Source: Bacteroidota bacterium
GTDB lineage: Bacteria; Bacteroidota; Bacteroidia; Bacteroidales; UBA4417
Reading direction: 5' to 3'
Assembly (NCBI GenBank): GCA_013376995.1
Contig: JACAAZ010000001.1
Location: forward strand, 1 to 64,000
Length of the DNA stretch: 64,000 nucleotides
Shown: positions 51,146 through 60,744 of the stretch, one piece after another
Layout of the letters: every line of letters begins with the position of its first letter
How positions within the stretch are numbered: position 1 is the first letter of the stretch
Notes under the pieces: generated by a model
What the model saw: the letters and a program-made list of their open reading frames with translations, nothing else
Databases searched by the model: none
Told to the model about the DNA's origin: nothing
Made by a program: the position numbers and the translations under genes

Positions 51146-52987
51146 TCATTTTAAGTCTTTCTGATTCCTGAAAAAATCGCTGTACAAAAGTTGAAGGTAT
51201 GCTTTAGCTTCTTCTTTCAGATCGGGATTTGATGTGATGGCCCGGGTATAGTTATTTGTTACTGTATTATAGATCAGGTTATCCTTTAAAGTACGGAATC
51301 CGAACCCTTCGTTAAATGTATAGAAGGCAAAGTTGTTTGCTTGAGTTGAAAGTATATTCTTGCTGAAGATGAATTTACTGCCATCTATATTCAATTGATT
51401 AAGCAGGGTAGAAGCCAGGTCAACCTGGGAGCAGATAGGCGTAATTACTGTATCCCTAATGGCTAAAGCTCCGCCAATCCAAATCATCGGGATATGCTGC
51501 CGGCGAAAGTCTTCATAGCCTGAGTTTCCGGGTAGCTTGCTCCCGTGGTCTGCAATGATTACCACCAGGGTGTTTTTCCACCAGTCCCTTGTTTTTGCTA
51601 CCCTGATGAAATCCCCGATACACTTGTCAGTGTAGTGGATAGAATTCAGAAATTTTGTGTCTATATCATTTCCTTTCAGCAGGGGAGGGATAGGAATAAT
51701 GAAAGGTTCATGACTTGTGAGCGTAAGTATTGTCGAAAAGAAGTTGTGCGCAGATGAAGGCATTTCCTTCAGGAACCTGTTCATTACAATATGATCCCAG
51801 GCTCCCCATTTGGAAGCTAGTTCTTCAGGACGAAAATCCACATCGGATATAAACCTGCTGAAACCAGCCTGAACAAGAAATGATCGGTAATTGGCAAATT
51901 CAAGTGTGCCTCCGTAGAAGAAAGAGGAATGGTATCCATTTTTATTTAATTCAGCAGGAAGGAAAGGTAATTTCTCCGTCAGTTTCTGGTATTTCAGTGG
52001 ACTGGATCCTGGTAAGGAATAATATCCGGCAATTACAGCTGCAATGCCTTTATCTGTTCGATCGGAGGAGGCCATTACATGATTAAAAAGGATTCCTTCA
52101 TGTGCCAGGCTGTCAAGGTATGGTGTGATACCCTTCTGCCCTCCTGTGACTTCGACAGCCTTGGCAGTGAGGCTCTCAACGATCATTATAATGATGTTGG
52201 GCCGGTCAGAATTAAGCAACTTATATGTACCGCCTGTTTTGGACAGTAATGGTTGAACCAGCTGATGCATCCTTTCAGGACTGTAATAGATATATTTTGT
52301 CTCGAGATCTTTGCTTTCAGTTATTGAAAATGCAACATTCCAAACAGGATTAATGGCTGCGTGATTGGCAAACTGGTTCTGGGAGAAATAGGCACTGCTG
52401 ATGGTCAGGCTGGAGATCCCCAGTCCGCCCCGGATTGGAATGACCAGGAAGAGAACTAAGATGGTTAGCAGGATGGTTTGAAATCCTTTCGATTTTACTT
52501 GTATAAATAACGAACGGAAGATCCGGAGAAATATCCTGTAAATCAGTACTGACATCAAAAAGATAAACAAAATGCCGCCTACCCATGTGAACCATCCTGC
52601 TGAAGCAGTCATCGCCCTTAAATTACCCATATAGAATAAGGGAGTGGCATCCAGGCGGAAACCCCAGTAAGAATAAAGGTTTACATCAATTACGACAATA
52701 GCAGTTACAACGATGCATACGACGAATGTATAGTATTTGATTACCAGCTTGAATACACGTTTGTTCAAGAAGCTGTCCAGGATCAGGAGTAAGCCTGGCA
52801 GGATGCTGATATAAGCCGACATGGATGCATCCAGCATGAAACCGTAGCGAAAGGTCAATAAGGCTTCCGTAAATGAAAGGTGGGAAGATTGATCCCAATG
52901 ATAAAGTAGGAAGCAAATACGGGAAAGCACGAAAAGCAGGTACCAGAAAAGCAAGTACAATACAAACAACAGGACTCTTTTCTTCAT
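51146..52987 (-). CDS. LTA synthase family sulfatase-fold membrane protein
   Basis: 613 residues with five predicted N-terminal helices (about 1-190) and a periplasmic sulfatase-like domain (about 245-600). The core has NIIIMIVESLTAKAVE, a likely catalytic Thr in SDRTDKGIAAV, FFYGGTLEFANY, and VIIADHGSKLPG. Gram-negative relatives transfer phosphoethanolamine or phosphoglycerol to glycans such as periplasmic glucans or lipid A. It is convergent with the GT-C gene and shares the TGATCA palindrome at the stop codons. Exact acceptor unknown. Confidence 0.85.
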   Translation of the reverse strand: MKKRVLLFVLYLLFWYLLFVLSRICFLLYHWDQSSHLSFTEALLTFRYGFMLDASMSAYISILPGLLLILDSFLNKRVFKLVIKYYTFVVCIVVTAIVVIDVNLYSYWGFRLDATPLFYMGNLRAMTASAGWFTWVGGILFIFLMSVLIYRIFLRIFRSLFIQVKSKGFQTILLTILVLFLVIPIRGGLGISSLTISSAYFSQNQFANHAAINPVWNVAFSITESKDLETKYIYYSPERMHQLVQPLLSKTGGTYKLLNSDRPNIIIMIVESLTAKAVEVTGGQKGITPYLDSLAHEGILFNHVMASSDRTDKGIAAVIAGYYSLPGSSPLKYQKLTEKLPFLPAELNKNGYHSSFFYGGTLEFANYRSFLVQAGFSRFISDVDFRPEELASKWGAWDHIVMNRFLKEMPSSAHNFFSTILTLTSHEPFIIPIPPLLKGNDIDTKFLNSIHYTDKCIGDFIRVAKTRDWWKNTLVVIIADHGSKLPGNSGYEDFRRQHIPMIWIGGALAIRDTVITPICSQVDLASTLLNQLNIDGSKFIFSKNILSTQANNFAFYTFNEGFGFRTLKDNLIYNTVTNNYTRAITSNPDLKEEAKAYLQLLYSDFFRNQKDLK

Positions 52988-53175
52988 CTGATCTCCACCT
53001 TTTGAATTGCAAAAATCTGAATTATTTCGTTACCACTCTTAAAAGTAACTGAAATGAGGTGTTTCGGGAAAGGAGTTTCTTAATTTTGCAGATACTTATT
53101 ATATGGATTAAGCCTATTCATCCAGAAATTGCTATTTATCATGGTTTATTTTGAAATGATCATCTGATTTTACTT

Positions 53176-53706
53176 ATGATACAAACAGAACTGAAAGAGC
53201 TATTACTTGCCGAAACTTCAAGGGCAAATACGGATTTTGTCGGTAACATCGTGAAGAAGAAGCCGGAATTGATCCATGATTTATGGGAAATATATTTCAG
53301 GAAGGAAGAACCCATTTCGCGCCGTGCTGCCTGGATCATTGATACAGTCTCGGAAAATCACCCGGAATGGGTAGCCCCATATATCCCTGCTCTGATTGAT
53401 CTTCTGCCCACTTTTAATCATGACGGATTGAAAAGGCATGGCCTCAGGATGCTGGAGCGGAGCATAATTCCAGATGACAGGCAAGGAGATTTAATGAATA
53501 TTTGCTTTGAATGGCTGCTGTCAAAAGAAGAAGCTGTTGCCGCCAAAATGTACTGTATGCTTATTCTTCATTCCTTATCCAGCCAGGTGCCTGAAATACG
53601 GCATGAATTGATCGATACCATTGAATTCCAGATGGCTGAAGGGACACCGGGATTCATAAGTATTGGGCGCAAAATACTCAAACAGCTGTACGCAGCTACA
53701 AAGTAA
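53176..53706 (+). CDS. Conserved helical (HEAT-like) protein
   Basis: 176 residues, soluble, entirely helical in appearance, with repeats of the form RRAAWIIDTVSENHPEWVAPYIPALIDLL that look like two to four HEAT-like units. No catalytic motif is visible. I do not recognise a named family. It stands alone between the LTA synthase-like gene (divergent) and the LolA-like gene (convergent), with a hairpin terminator shared at its end. Confidence 0.72.
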   Translation: MIQTELKELLLAETSRANTDFVGNIVKKKPELIHDLWEIYFRKEEPISRRAAWIIDTVSENHPEWVAPYIPALIDLLPTFNHDGLKRHGLRMLERSIIPDDRQGDLMNICFEWLLSKEEAVAAKMYCMLILHSLSSQVPEIRHELIDTIEFQMAEGTPGFISIGRKILKQLYAATK

Positions 53707-53750
53707 TTCTCGAATAGAACACGATTGGCTTTATGATTATTCCATAAAAA

Positions 53751-53769
53751 AACCGGGCAAAACCCGGTT
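53751..53769. terminator. Bidirectional terminator between HEAT-like and LolA-like genes
   Basis: AACCGGG-CAAAA-CCCGGTT is a 7-bp stem flanked by A-runs on the left and TTTCAATTATT on the right, so it can end both converging transcripts. It lies 45 bp after the stop at 53706. Confidence 0.8.
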
Positions 53770-53789
53770 TCAATTATTCATGTTTTCGG

Positions 53790-54419
53790 TTATCTCATAT
53801 CGTCTACAGATACACCCGGATGTTCAGCTTTATTAAAAATAAACTCCTTGTCAGCAATTACCTGGTCGGTAATGAACTTGTTTACATTGTAGGTGAAAAT
53901 GCTCCCACCTCTGTCGTAAATGATGAATTGCTGAATCTGTTTCTTAGTCTTGTCAATCGATAACTTCACCTTAGTGTAAGATTTTCCTTTTGCATTGGGA
54001 TAAAGCTCAATTACCTGCGTATTCCCTTTTTCTTCGATGAACTTGGACTTGTAATCCTTTGTATAGTTCGTCAGGAGCTTGGTTGGAGTGAAGGAATCAT
54101 CGTCAGCGCTTGCTGCATTGATCTGAACTTCATTGGCATCCTTCAGGAAAGTCCACATTGTTTTGCCATCGCAAATGACATCCTGGCGGGCTACGGACAA
54201 CTTGTATTTATCGCCTTTCGACATAAGAGAACCCGTAAACTTGTCATTAATCTTCTCCTTTTTGTTTTCCATGGTATAGGAAAAATCAATATGGATTGAT
54301 TTGTAAGCCTTCGTTTTCGCTGAGACTTCATTCAGGATGGTAGTTGCTTTGGAATCATTTTGTGCAAAGGCAGAAAAAGCGAAGCAGATCGCTGCTGCCA
54401 AAATCATCAGTCTTTTCAT
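53790..54419 (-). CDS. LolA-like periplasmic lipoprotein carrier
   Basis: 209 residues with a signal peptide (about residues 1-19, AFSAFAQ). The remainder matches the LolA fold in Bacteroidota: ILNEVSAKTKAYKSIHIDFSYTMENK, GKTMWTFLKDANEVQI, and a late IYDRGGSIFTYNV strand. It would shuttle lipoproteins from the inner to the outer membrane. It lies 117 bp downstream of ftsK, on the same strand, a neighbourhood seen in other bacteria. Confidence 0.82.
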   Translation of the reverse strand: MKRLMILAAAICFAFSAFAQNDSKATTILNEVSAKTKAYKSIHIDFSYTMENKKEKINDKFTGSLMSKGDKYKLSVARQDVICDGKTMWTFLKDANEVQINAASADDDSFTPTKLLTNYTKDYKSKFIEEKGNTQVIELYPNAKGKSYTKVKLSIDKTKKQIQQFIIYDRGGSIFTYNVNKFITDQVIADKEFIFNKAEHPGVSVDDMR

Positions 54420-54536
54420 TCTTTAATTGTTTACTTTCAGTTAAGTTTTATTGGAAAGAGAAAAAGTATCCATCAGGAGCACAACTTCTCAGGTTAAGCT
54501 AAAAATTAAGTTGATGGATTACATTTTGGGTGTCGG

Positions 54537-57128
54537 TTAGAATTCTTCCGGAAATTCTTTGCTGCGTAGATCTTTCAAAAATTGTTCCAAAGCGAATTCT
54601 GTAGCTACTTTTACTTCACGGGCTTTGCTTCCTTCGAATGGGCCTACAATTCCAGCAGCCTCAAGCTGATCAATAATCCTACCGGCCCTGTTGTATCCTA
54701 GTTTTAGCTTTCGCTGCAACAAAGATGTCGAGCCCTGTTGTGAAGAAACAATGATATAGGCTGCTTCTTCAAAAAGCTCATCACGCTCATTGGGATCCAT
54801 ATCTTCCAGTGGAGCAGCATCTTCTTCATTGAATTCGGGCAAGGCATATGCAGTCGGGTATCCCCGTTGTGAGCCAATAAATTCAGTAATTCTTTCAACT
54901 TCATGAGTGTCGATGAATGCACATTGCAGACGGATAATGTCACCACCCTGGGATAAAAGCAGATCACCGCGTCCAATCAACTGGTCAGCACCACCAGTAT
55001 CAAGAATAGTCCTGGAGTCGATCTTGGAGATAACCCTGAAAGCAATACGAGCCGGGAAATTGGCTTTAATAGTACCTGTAATGATATTGACTGATGGTCG
55101 CTGGGTAGCGATGACCAGGTGTATTCCAATGGCACGGGCCAATTGGGCCAAACGTGTAATTGGGTGCTCTACTTCCTTACCGGCTGTGAGGATCAAATCA
55201 GCGAACTCATCGATCACCACTACAATATAGGGGAGGAATTTATGGCCCTGCTCAGGGTTAAGCTTGCGGGCAATGAACTTGATATTATATTCCTTGATGT
55301 TGCGAACCTGTGCATCCTTAAGCAAGTCATAACGCTGATCCATCTCAATGTTGAGTGAGTTGAGCGTCCTAACTACTTTACGGGTATCTGTAATAATAGC
55401 CTCTTCTGAATCAGGCAGCTTCGCCAGGTAGTGACGTTCAATCTTCGAAAAGAGAGTGAGTTCCACTTTCTTTGGGTCAACCATCACGAATTTAAGTTCA
55501 GCCGGATGCTTCTTGTAAAGAAGAGAAGCAATGATGGCATTCAATCCAACAGACTTGCCCTGCCCGGTTGCGCCTGCCATCAGGATATGTGGCATCTTGG
55601 TCAGGTCGGCAATGAAGTCCTCGTTGGCTATAGTCTTTCCAATTGCAAAAGGAAGATCGAATTTGGTGGTTGAAAATCTTTCCGAACCCATGATGGTCTT
55701 CATACCAACAATCTCCGGCTTTTGATTCGGGACTTCAATACCAATGGTACCTTTTCCAGGAATTGGGGCGATGATCCTGATTCCCAATGCCGATAAACTC
55801 AAAGCTATATCATCTTCCAGGTTCTTGATCTTAGAGATCCTCACACCAGGGGCAGGGATAATTTCATACAAGGTTACTGTCGGCCCTATGGTTGCCTTGA
55901 TCTTGTCAATCTGGATGCCGTAATTCCCTAAAGTAGAGACAATCCGGTTTTTATTGGCCTCCAGTTCTTCTTTATTTACACTTATTGCTCCACCACCATA
56001 CTCATCCAGAAGATCTATTCCTGGAAATTTGAAAGTGCCCAGGTCCAGGGTTGGATCAAAAGGTGTATCCATTGTAAAATGCGGAGTCTTTTCATCATCA
56101 ACTTCAGCTTTAACTTCAGGCTCCTTTTCTACAATTGTGACAGGCGGAGCATTTACCGGGGTAACTGTAAATTCTACCTTACTTGCATTTTGCCTGGATG
56201 CCGGAACATTGACAGGGGGTACATTTACCGGCTCAAAGCCCTGGCTGTCGACCTGGACAGGTTTGATGGCCTGGTTTACAGCTTTGTTTTGAACAGTTGC
56301 CTTCCCAATATTTTCATGCTCATCCTTAACCGCAAATTCTACCGTATTGTACTTATCGATCAACTCATCCTGGCTAACTGTATTTTTTGCGGTTTCCGGG
56401 TTCACCGCCTGGAGTAACTCTTCTGTGATATCTTCCTTTACCAGTTTCTTCTTAAATACGTGCAAAGAGAAGTTATAGGCAATAACAAGGAAAGATATGA
56501 AAATGAATACCAGGAGCAGTCCAAGGCCCATTTTCCCTATTAAGCCCTCAAGCCATAAGGATGATTCATAACCTGATATACCACCAAGGATTGAAAATGT
56601 TGTATCCTTTAAGAAAAATGCAAGAGTGACGGAAAGCCATACGGTCATGGTGACAGCAATTCCAAAACTTCTTCCCAACGGAACAATTGTGTGTTTGAGA
56701 GTTAGTCGCACACCAAGGATGAAAACCCAGGCAAGCATCAGGAAAGATCCAATCCCAAAACCTTGCTTGATGAAAAAGGTTGATAAGGCAGCTCCTAACC
56801 GGCCTCCAAGGTTGTGTGTTTCAATCGTTTTATCGGATATAACCCTGGAGAAGCTAATCCCTGAAAAGATATCATCCGTGCCACCGCTGAACCAGTTGAA
56901 TAAGTATGAAATGAAGGCAATCAGAAGGAATAATGAAGCCAGTAATGAAAAAATCCCAACTACCTGGGCCACTTTTTCAAGCCTTGTAGTTTTTGGAAGT
57001 TTCAATTCGTCGATTTGCTTCTTGGGTTGCCGGGTTTTTTTCTCTTTGCTCTCTTTTGGCTCGGAAGACTTTTGCTCTTCCTGCCTGAGGGTATTCCGGG
57101 GCATTGAATTTGTCGTTTTCTCCTGCAT
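54537..57128 (-). CDS. ftsK: DNA translocase FtsK
   Basis: 863 residues. An N-terminal charged tail (about 1-50) is followed by four or five membrane helices (about 55-240), a variable linker with repeated PVNVP-like segments (about 290-350), and the motor domain. Walker A is GATGQGKSVGLNAI and Walker B VVIDEFADLI. The C-terminal gamma domain (KLGYNRAGRIIDQLEAAGIV) recognises orienting DNA sequences. It coordinates chromosome segregation with division at the septum. Its size and layout are normal for the phylum. Confidence 0.95.
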   Translation of the reverse strand: MQEKTTNSMPRNTLRQEEQKSSEPKESKEKKTRQPKKQIDELKLPKTTRLEKVAQVVGIFSLLASLFLLIAFISYLFNWFSGGTDDIFSGISFSRVISDKTIETHNLGGRLGAALSTFFIKQGFGIGSFLMLAWVFILGVRLTLKHTIVPLGRSFGIAVTMTVWLSVTLAFFLKDTTFSILGGISGYESSLWLEGLIGKMGLGLLLVFIFISFLVIAYNFSLHVFKKKLVKEDITEELLQAVNPETAKNTVSQDELIDKYNTVEFAVKDEHENIGKATVQNKAVNQAIKPVQVDSQGFEPVNVPPVNVPASRQNASKVEFTVTPVNAPPVTIVEKEPEVKAEVDDEKTPHFTMDTPFDPTLDLGTFKFPGIDLLDEYGGGAISVNKEELEANKNRIVSTLGNYGIQIDKIKATIGPTVTLYEIIPAPGVRISKIKNLEDDIALSLSALGIRIIAPIPGKGTIGIEVPNQKPEIVGMKTIMGSERFSTTKFDLPFAIGKTIANEDFIADLTKMPHILMAGATGQGKSVGLNAIIASLLYKKHPAELKFVMVDPKKVELTLFSKIERHYLAKLPDSEEAIITDTRKVVRTLNSLNIEMDQRYDLLKDAQVRNIKEYNIKFIARKLNPEQGHKFLPYIVVVIDEFADLILTAGKEVEHPITRLAQLARAIGIHLVIATQRPSVNIITGTIKANFPARIAFRVISKIDSRTILDTGGADQLIGRGDLLLSQGGDIIRLQCAFIDTHEVERITEFIGSQRGYPTAYALPEFNEEDAAPLEDMDPNERDELFEEAAYIIVSSQQGSTSLLQRKLKLGYNRAGRIIDQLEAAGIVGPFEGSKAREVKVATEFALEQFLKDLRSKEFPEEF

Positions 57129-57292
57129 ATGTGTTGAATATCAACAAAATGAAAATCCTGGGGATTTTCGTGGATCCAGTTTCTGTGGTTTCACAGGATA
57201 TAATTCAGTTGATGCTGAAAAAGATCACATTTGTAATGCAAATGTAACAAAATAGAAGGAATTGCTTTCTGAATGATTTTCAAAGAAATAAA

Positions 57293-57318
57293 GAATCCTC
57301 CTTGTTAGGGGAGGATTC
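57293..57318 (-). terminator. Terminator after the exported DUF4412-like gene
   Basis: GAATCCTCC-TTGTTAGG-GGAGGATTC is a 9-bp perfect stem. On the minus strand it follows the stop at 57344 after 25 bp and leads into TTTATTTCTTTG. Confidence 0.8.
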
Positions 57319-57343
57319 AGCTATACGCGTCGATGTTTGATAG

Positions 57344-58003
57344 CTATTTCTTTTTACTCGCTTGTTTTATCTGGTGAAATTCAGCCTCAGTAACAGCTTT
57401 ATAATCTGCAGGGATTTCGAAAGTCTTGTTTGAAATACGACCGGAATTAACTTCGGTTGCAGTGATATGCATTACAACTCCCATGGCTGTATAATCCATA
57501 TCCAGCATGATTCCCTTTACACCTTTGGCATTTGTATTAAAGTAAATGTTATTGGTGCCAAGGTCATCAGAATAGAAAACAGTATTCTTTTGAGATTTTC
57601 CACCTCTGTCAGTGACGGTTACCTCTGCTGATTTGCATTTATAACCAGCTATCGTTTTGGTTTCAGTTCCAGGAGAGGCAACAGGTTGATCCCCTTTCGC
57701 AAATTCTTCCTTGGTTTTCTTAATGGCAAATTTACCTTCTGTGGCGTCAATGAGACGTGTAACAGAGGTTTCATCACCATTGATAATAAATGTGTATTTT
57801 CCGTTAGGCAATACCAGTTCGAATTTGGCTTTGTTACCGGCTACCTGCATCTCGAAGTTTTGGGGTAGGGAAGCTGCCATTGCACCTGCACTGGCTGGAT
57901 AGTTGATCTTGTATTTAATAGTCCCGGTAAAATTACGCTGAGCAAATGAAGAAAATGCGGTAGCAGCAATTAATACTAGTGCGATCAAGAATGATTTGGT
58001 CAT
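57344..58003 (-). CDS. Exported DUF4412-like protein
   Basis: 219 residues with a signal peptide (about 1-21, AFSSFAQ). The mature part starts RNFTGTIKYKINYP and contains repeated beta-strands (KFELVLPNGKYTFIING, KTIAGYKCKSAEVTV). This layout resembles DUF4412/GLPGLI-like proteins of Bacteroidota, whose function is unknown. It is Lys-rich at the C-terminus. It sits between lepB and ftsK on the same strand and has its own terminator. Confidence 0.68.
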   Translation of the reverse strand: MTKSFLIALVLIAATAFSSFAQRNFTGTIKYKINYPASAGAMAASLPQNFEMQVAGNKAKFELVLPNGKYTFIINGDETSVTRLIDATEGKFAIKKTKEEFAKGDQPVASPGTETKTIAGYKCKSAEVTVTDRGGKSQKNTVFYSDDLGTNNIYFNTNAKGVKGIMLDMDYTAMGVVMHITATEVNSGRISNKTFEIPADYKAVTEAEFHQIKQASKKK

Positions 58004-58089
58004 GAAGTTTTAGGGTTTTATGTGATAATTAACATTAAAGTAACGGTGGTAATAAATATAAATTGTGCCGAAGAAGAAGACTATTAAGA

Positions 58090-59682
58090 TTATTGGACTA
58101 ATCGGAACAGTTTATTCCAACGGATCTTTCCACCAAACAATGATTGATTAGGATCCAGCGAAAGCCATACGAATACAGCCTTTCCCACAACGTGGTCAAT
58201 GGGAACAAATCCCCAGAAACGGCTGTCAGCAGAATTATGGCGGTTATCTCCCATCATCCAGTAATAATCCATCTTAAAAGTGTAGGTAGTTGCTTCTTTT
58301 CCATTAACATAAATCTTATCACCCTTAACATCCAGTTTATTGAGTTCATAAGCTTCTATGACTCTTCTGTATAAAGGAAGCGTTTTCAGGTTCAATGGTA
58401 CTGTAGCTCCTTCTTTTGGAAGGATGATGGGGCCGTAATTGTCGCGATTCCAGGGATAATTAAGGGTGTCATAAGGAAATATATCTTCCTGGTATGAATT
58501 CTTAGGATACATTTCCTTTGTGATAGAGGCAACATTTGGCAGGTTCTTAACCTCAGCATAGGCTTTAGTGGTAAGGGAAAGAGAAGCCATTGTGCATTGA
58601 GTCAGAAGTTGTCTTATGTTATCAGGATTGTTTTTATATTCTTTTAAAATGGGATCCAGGTATTCCATTCTGTTTTCCGGGAAATACAAAACCCCATCTG
58701 TGATATTGTATTTATTAAGGGTCTTCATACTAATCCCATAATCAGAAAATTTGATATCATACATGAATTGTGAATTCAGCGGTGTTTCGATAGCTTTGTC
58801 GTTTACGTAAACAACCTGGTCACGAACCTCCAGCTTGTCACCGGGCAATGCAATACACCTTTTGATATAATTTTCTCTTTTATCAACCGGCCTTGCAACT
58901 ATATCACCAAACTCCTGCTTGTTGGTCCAAACTTCGTTCCTGCCATAATGCCTCAGAAGCGAGTAGTAGCTGTTATCCTGGTGATTTAATGAAACTGTAT
59001 CACCGTCCGGGTAGTTGAATACAACAACATCATTATGTTTTATAGTTGTAAAGCCCGGGAAACGATAATAAGGCCACTTGATCCATTCAAGATAAGATTT
59101 TGTGTTCTTGGTAAGTGGCAATGTATGATGGACAAATGGGAATGCAATGGGAGTATTGGGGAGTTTTGGCCCATAGCTGAGCTTGCTAACAAAAAGAAAA
59201 TCGCCAACAAGCAACGATTTTTCCATGGATGAGGTTGGAATTGTATAGGCTTCTACCATGAAAATGCGAATGATTGAAGCAGCTACCACTGCAAATATTA
59301 TAGCATCAACCCATTCCCGGGTAACTGACTTCTTAACTCTTACCTGGTCTTTAGGCTGAATATATTGCTCTTTTGCTGACAACCCTAAATAAGGCAGGTA
59401 GACAATAGGAAAGATCACAGCCAGCGCCTGCTCTCCCAGGGAGTACTTTTTGTATCCCTTCGCGGTTTCAACAATCATCAGCATGATCATGAATACATTA
59501 ATGAAAGGCACTAACATGAGCGCAAACCACCACCATTTTTTGCCAATCACCTGGGTCCAGACGTAATAATTATAAACGGGAACAAGAGCTTGCCAGGATG
59601 GGCGGCCTGCATCCTTGAATACCCAGAATAACAGGTAAGGAAACAGCAGTATCAAGATGATCATGATTGTCATGAGGTCCAT
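58090..59682 (-). CDS. lepB: Signal peptidase I with N-terminal membrane extension
   Basis: 530 residues, longer than E. coli LepB (324). The first ~105 residues hold three hydrophobic helices of DUF5684 type (WQALVPVYNYYVW, MLVPFINVFMIMLM). The peptidase part then begins with a further helix and has the catalytic Ser in IPTSSMEKSL (about 151), the catalytic Lys in YIKRCIALPGDKLE (about 275) and GDNRHNSADSRFWGFVP near the end. An insertion of about 110 residues separates the last two boxes. It removes signal peptides of exported proteins at the periplasmic face, including those of the T9SS cargo here. Confidence 0.93.
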   Translation of the reverse strand: MDLMTIMIILILLFPYLLFWVFKDAGRPSWQALVPVYNYYVWTQVIGKKWWWFALMLVPFINVFMIMLMIVETAKGYKKYSLGEQALAVIFPIVYLPYLGLSAKEQYIQPKDQVRVKKSVTREWVDAIIFAVVAASIIRIFMVEAYTIPTSSMEKSLLVGDFLFVSKLSYGPKLPNTPIAFPFVHHTLPLTKNTKSYLEWIKWPYYRFPGFTTIKHNDVVVFNYPDGDTVSLNHQDNSYYSLLRHYGRNEVWTNKQEFGDIVARPVDKRENYIKRCIALPGDKLEVRDQVVYVNDKAIETPLNSQFMYDIKFSDYGISMKTLNKYNITDGVLYFPENRMEYLDPILKEYKNNPDNIRQLLTQCTMASLSLTTKAYAEVKNLPNVASITKEMYPKNSYQEDIFPYDTLNYPWNRDNYGPIILPKEGATVPLNLKTLPLYRRVIEAYELNKLDVKGDKIYVNGKEATTYTFKMDYYWMMGDNRHNSADSRFWGFVPIDHVVGKAVFVWLSLDPNQSLFGGKIRWNKLFRLVQ

Positions 59683-59900
59683 AAGAGGGAATTTGTGTGA
59701 CTATAAAGATTGGCAAACAGATGCTGCACGCGTTATTAATGCAAATATCAGTTAATATCTTGATATATTGGTTACTTGCTTTCGTTAATTTGTGTTAACT
59801 GAGTGGTGAAGCAACATATTGACTGACCTGGGCTATAGAAGATAAGTTATAAGTAATTAGTTATTAATCAATATAATGAATATCGGATCAGGCAGGGAAA

Positions 59901-60617
59901 TCAAAATCCCAGCAGATCTTTCATTGTATAAATACCCTTTTTCTCATACAGGAATTCTGCTGCCATCAGTGCTCCTTTGACAAATCCATGTCTGTTGTAA
60001 GCTTCATGCCTGATGCTGATCTTGTCAATCTCCGAAATCCAGTCCACCTCATGTATACCGGTAACGGTTCCTTCACGCCTGGAAATTATTTCCAGTTCCG
60101 AAAGACGTTTTCCGTTTGAATTTGTCCAGGAATCTTTACGATCCAGGTTTTGGAGTATAGTGTTAGCCAGGGTAATGGCAGTGCCGCTCGGGGCATCCAG
60201 TTTCTGGGTATGATGGATTTCTTCCATTTTTACATCATAATCCGGATACTGGTTCATAATTGCCGAGAGCCGGTTATTTATCTCCATAAAAATATTTACC
60301 CCGATGCTGAAGTTGGATGAATAAAACAAACTTCCATTTAGTGATTTGCAGTATTCTGCAACCTCGTTAAATTTTTCACTCCAGCCTGTAGTGCCGCTGA
60401 CAACCGGGATTCCTAGTTCAAAACAGTTTTTCAGGTTGTCCACTACCACGGATGGTACAGTAAATTCAATAGCTACCTCACTTTGCTTGAGGATGTTCTT
60501 TTTGGTTTTCCAATCATCTTCATTGTCAATAACAACATGAATTTCGTGTTTTAGCGAGAGGGCAGCCTTTTCAATTTCCTTCCCCATTTTGCCATAACCA
60601 ATCAGAGCTATTTTCAT
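59901..60617 (-). CDS. dapB: 4-hydroxy-tetrahydrodipicolinate reductase
   Basis: 238 residues. It reduces the DapA product in the lysine/diaminopimelate pathway with NAD(P)H. Motifs are the nucleotide-binding IGYGKMGKEIE, SGTTGWS, and the catalytic region EIHHTQKLDAPSGTAITLA with the His pair and Lys. The C-terminal domain (EYNRHGF-like EAYNRHGFVKGALMAAEFL) is normal for Bacteroidota. It lies upstream of lepB on the same strand, 218 bp away; that gap shows no other gene. Confidence 0.94.
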   Translation of the reverse strand: MKIALIGYGKMGKEIEKAALSLKHEIHVVIDNEDDWKTKKNILKQSEVAIEFTVPSVVVDNLKNCFELGIPVVSGTTGWSEKFNEVAEYCKSLNGSLFYSSNFSIGVNIFMEINNRLSAIMNQYPDYDVKMEEIHHTQKLDAPSGTAITLANTILQNLDRKDSWTNSNGKRLSELEIISRREGTVTGIHEVDWISEIDKISIRHEAYNRHGFVKGALMAAEFLYEKKGIYTMKDLLGF

Positions 60618-60744
60618 AGGATATATGGAATGTTTTGTACTATAATTTTAGACAGGAATAAGCAGTTAAAGGATTAATTTCGGAGCATCTGGCAGCGGAA
60701 ATCTATTATGAACAAAAGAAAGGATGCAAAGAGAGATGTTTCAT

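Noticed and set aside
56079-56417. Plus-strand ORF over the ftsK linker
   Set aside because: It is the antisense shadow of the low-complexity PVNVP linker of FtsK.
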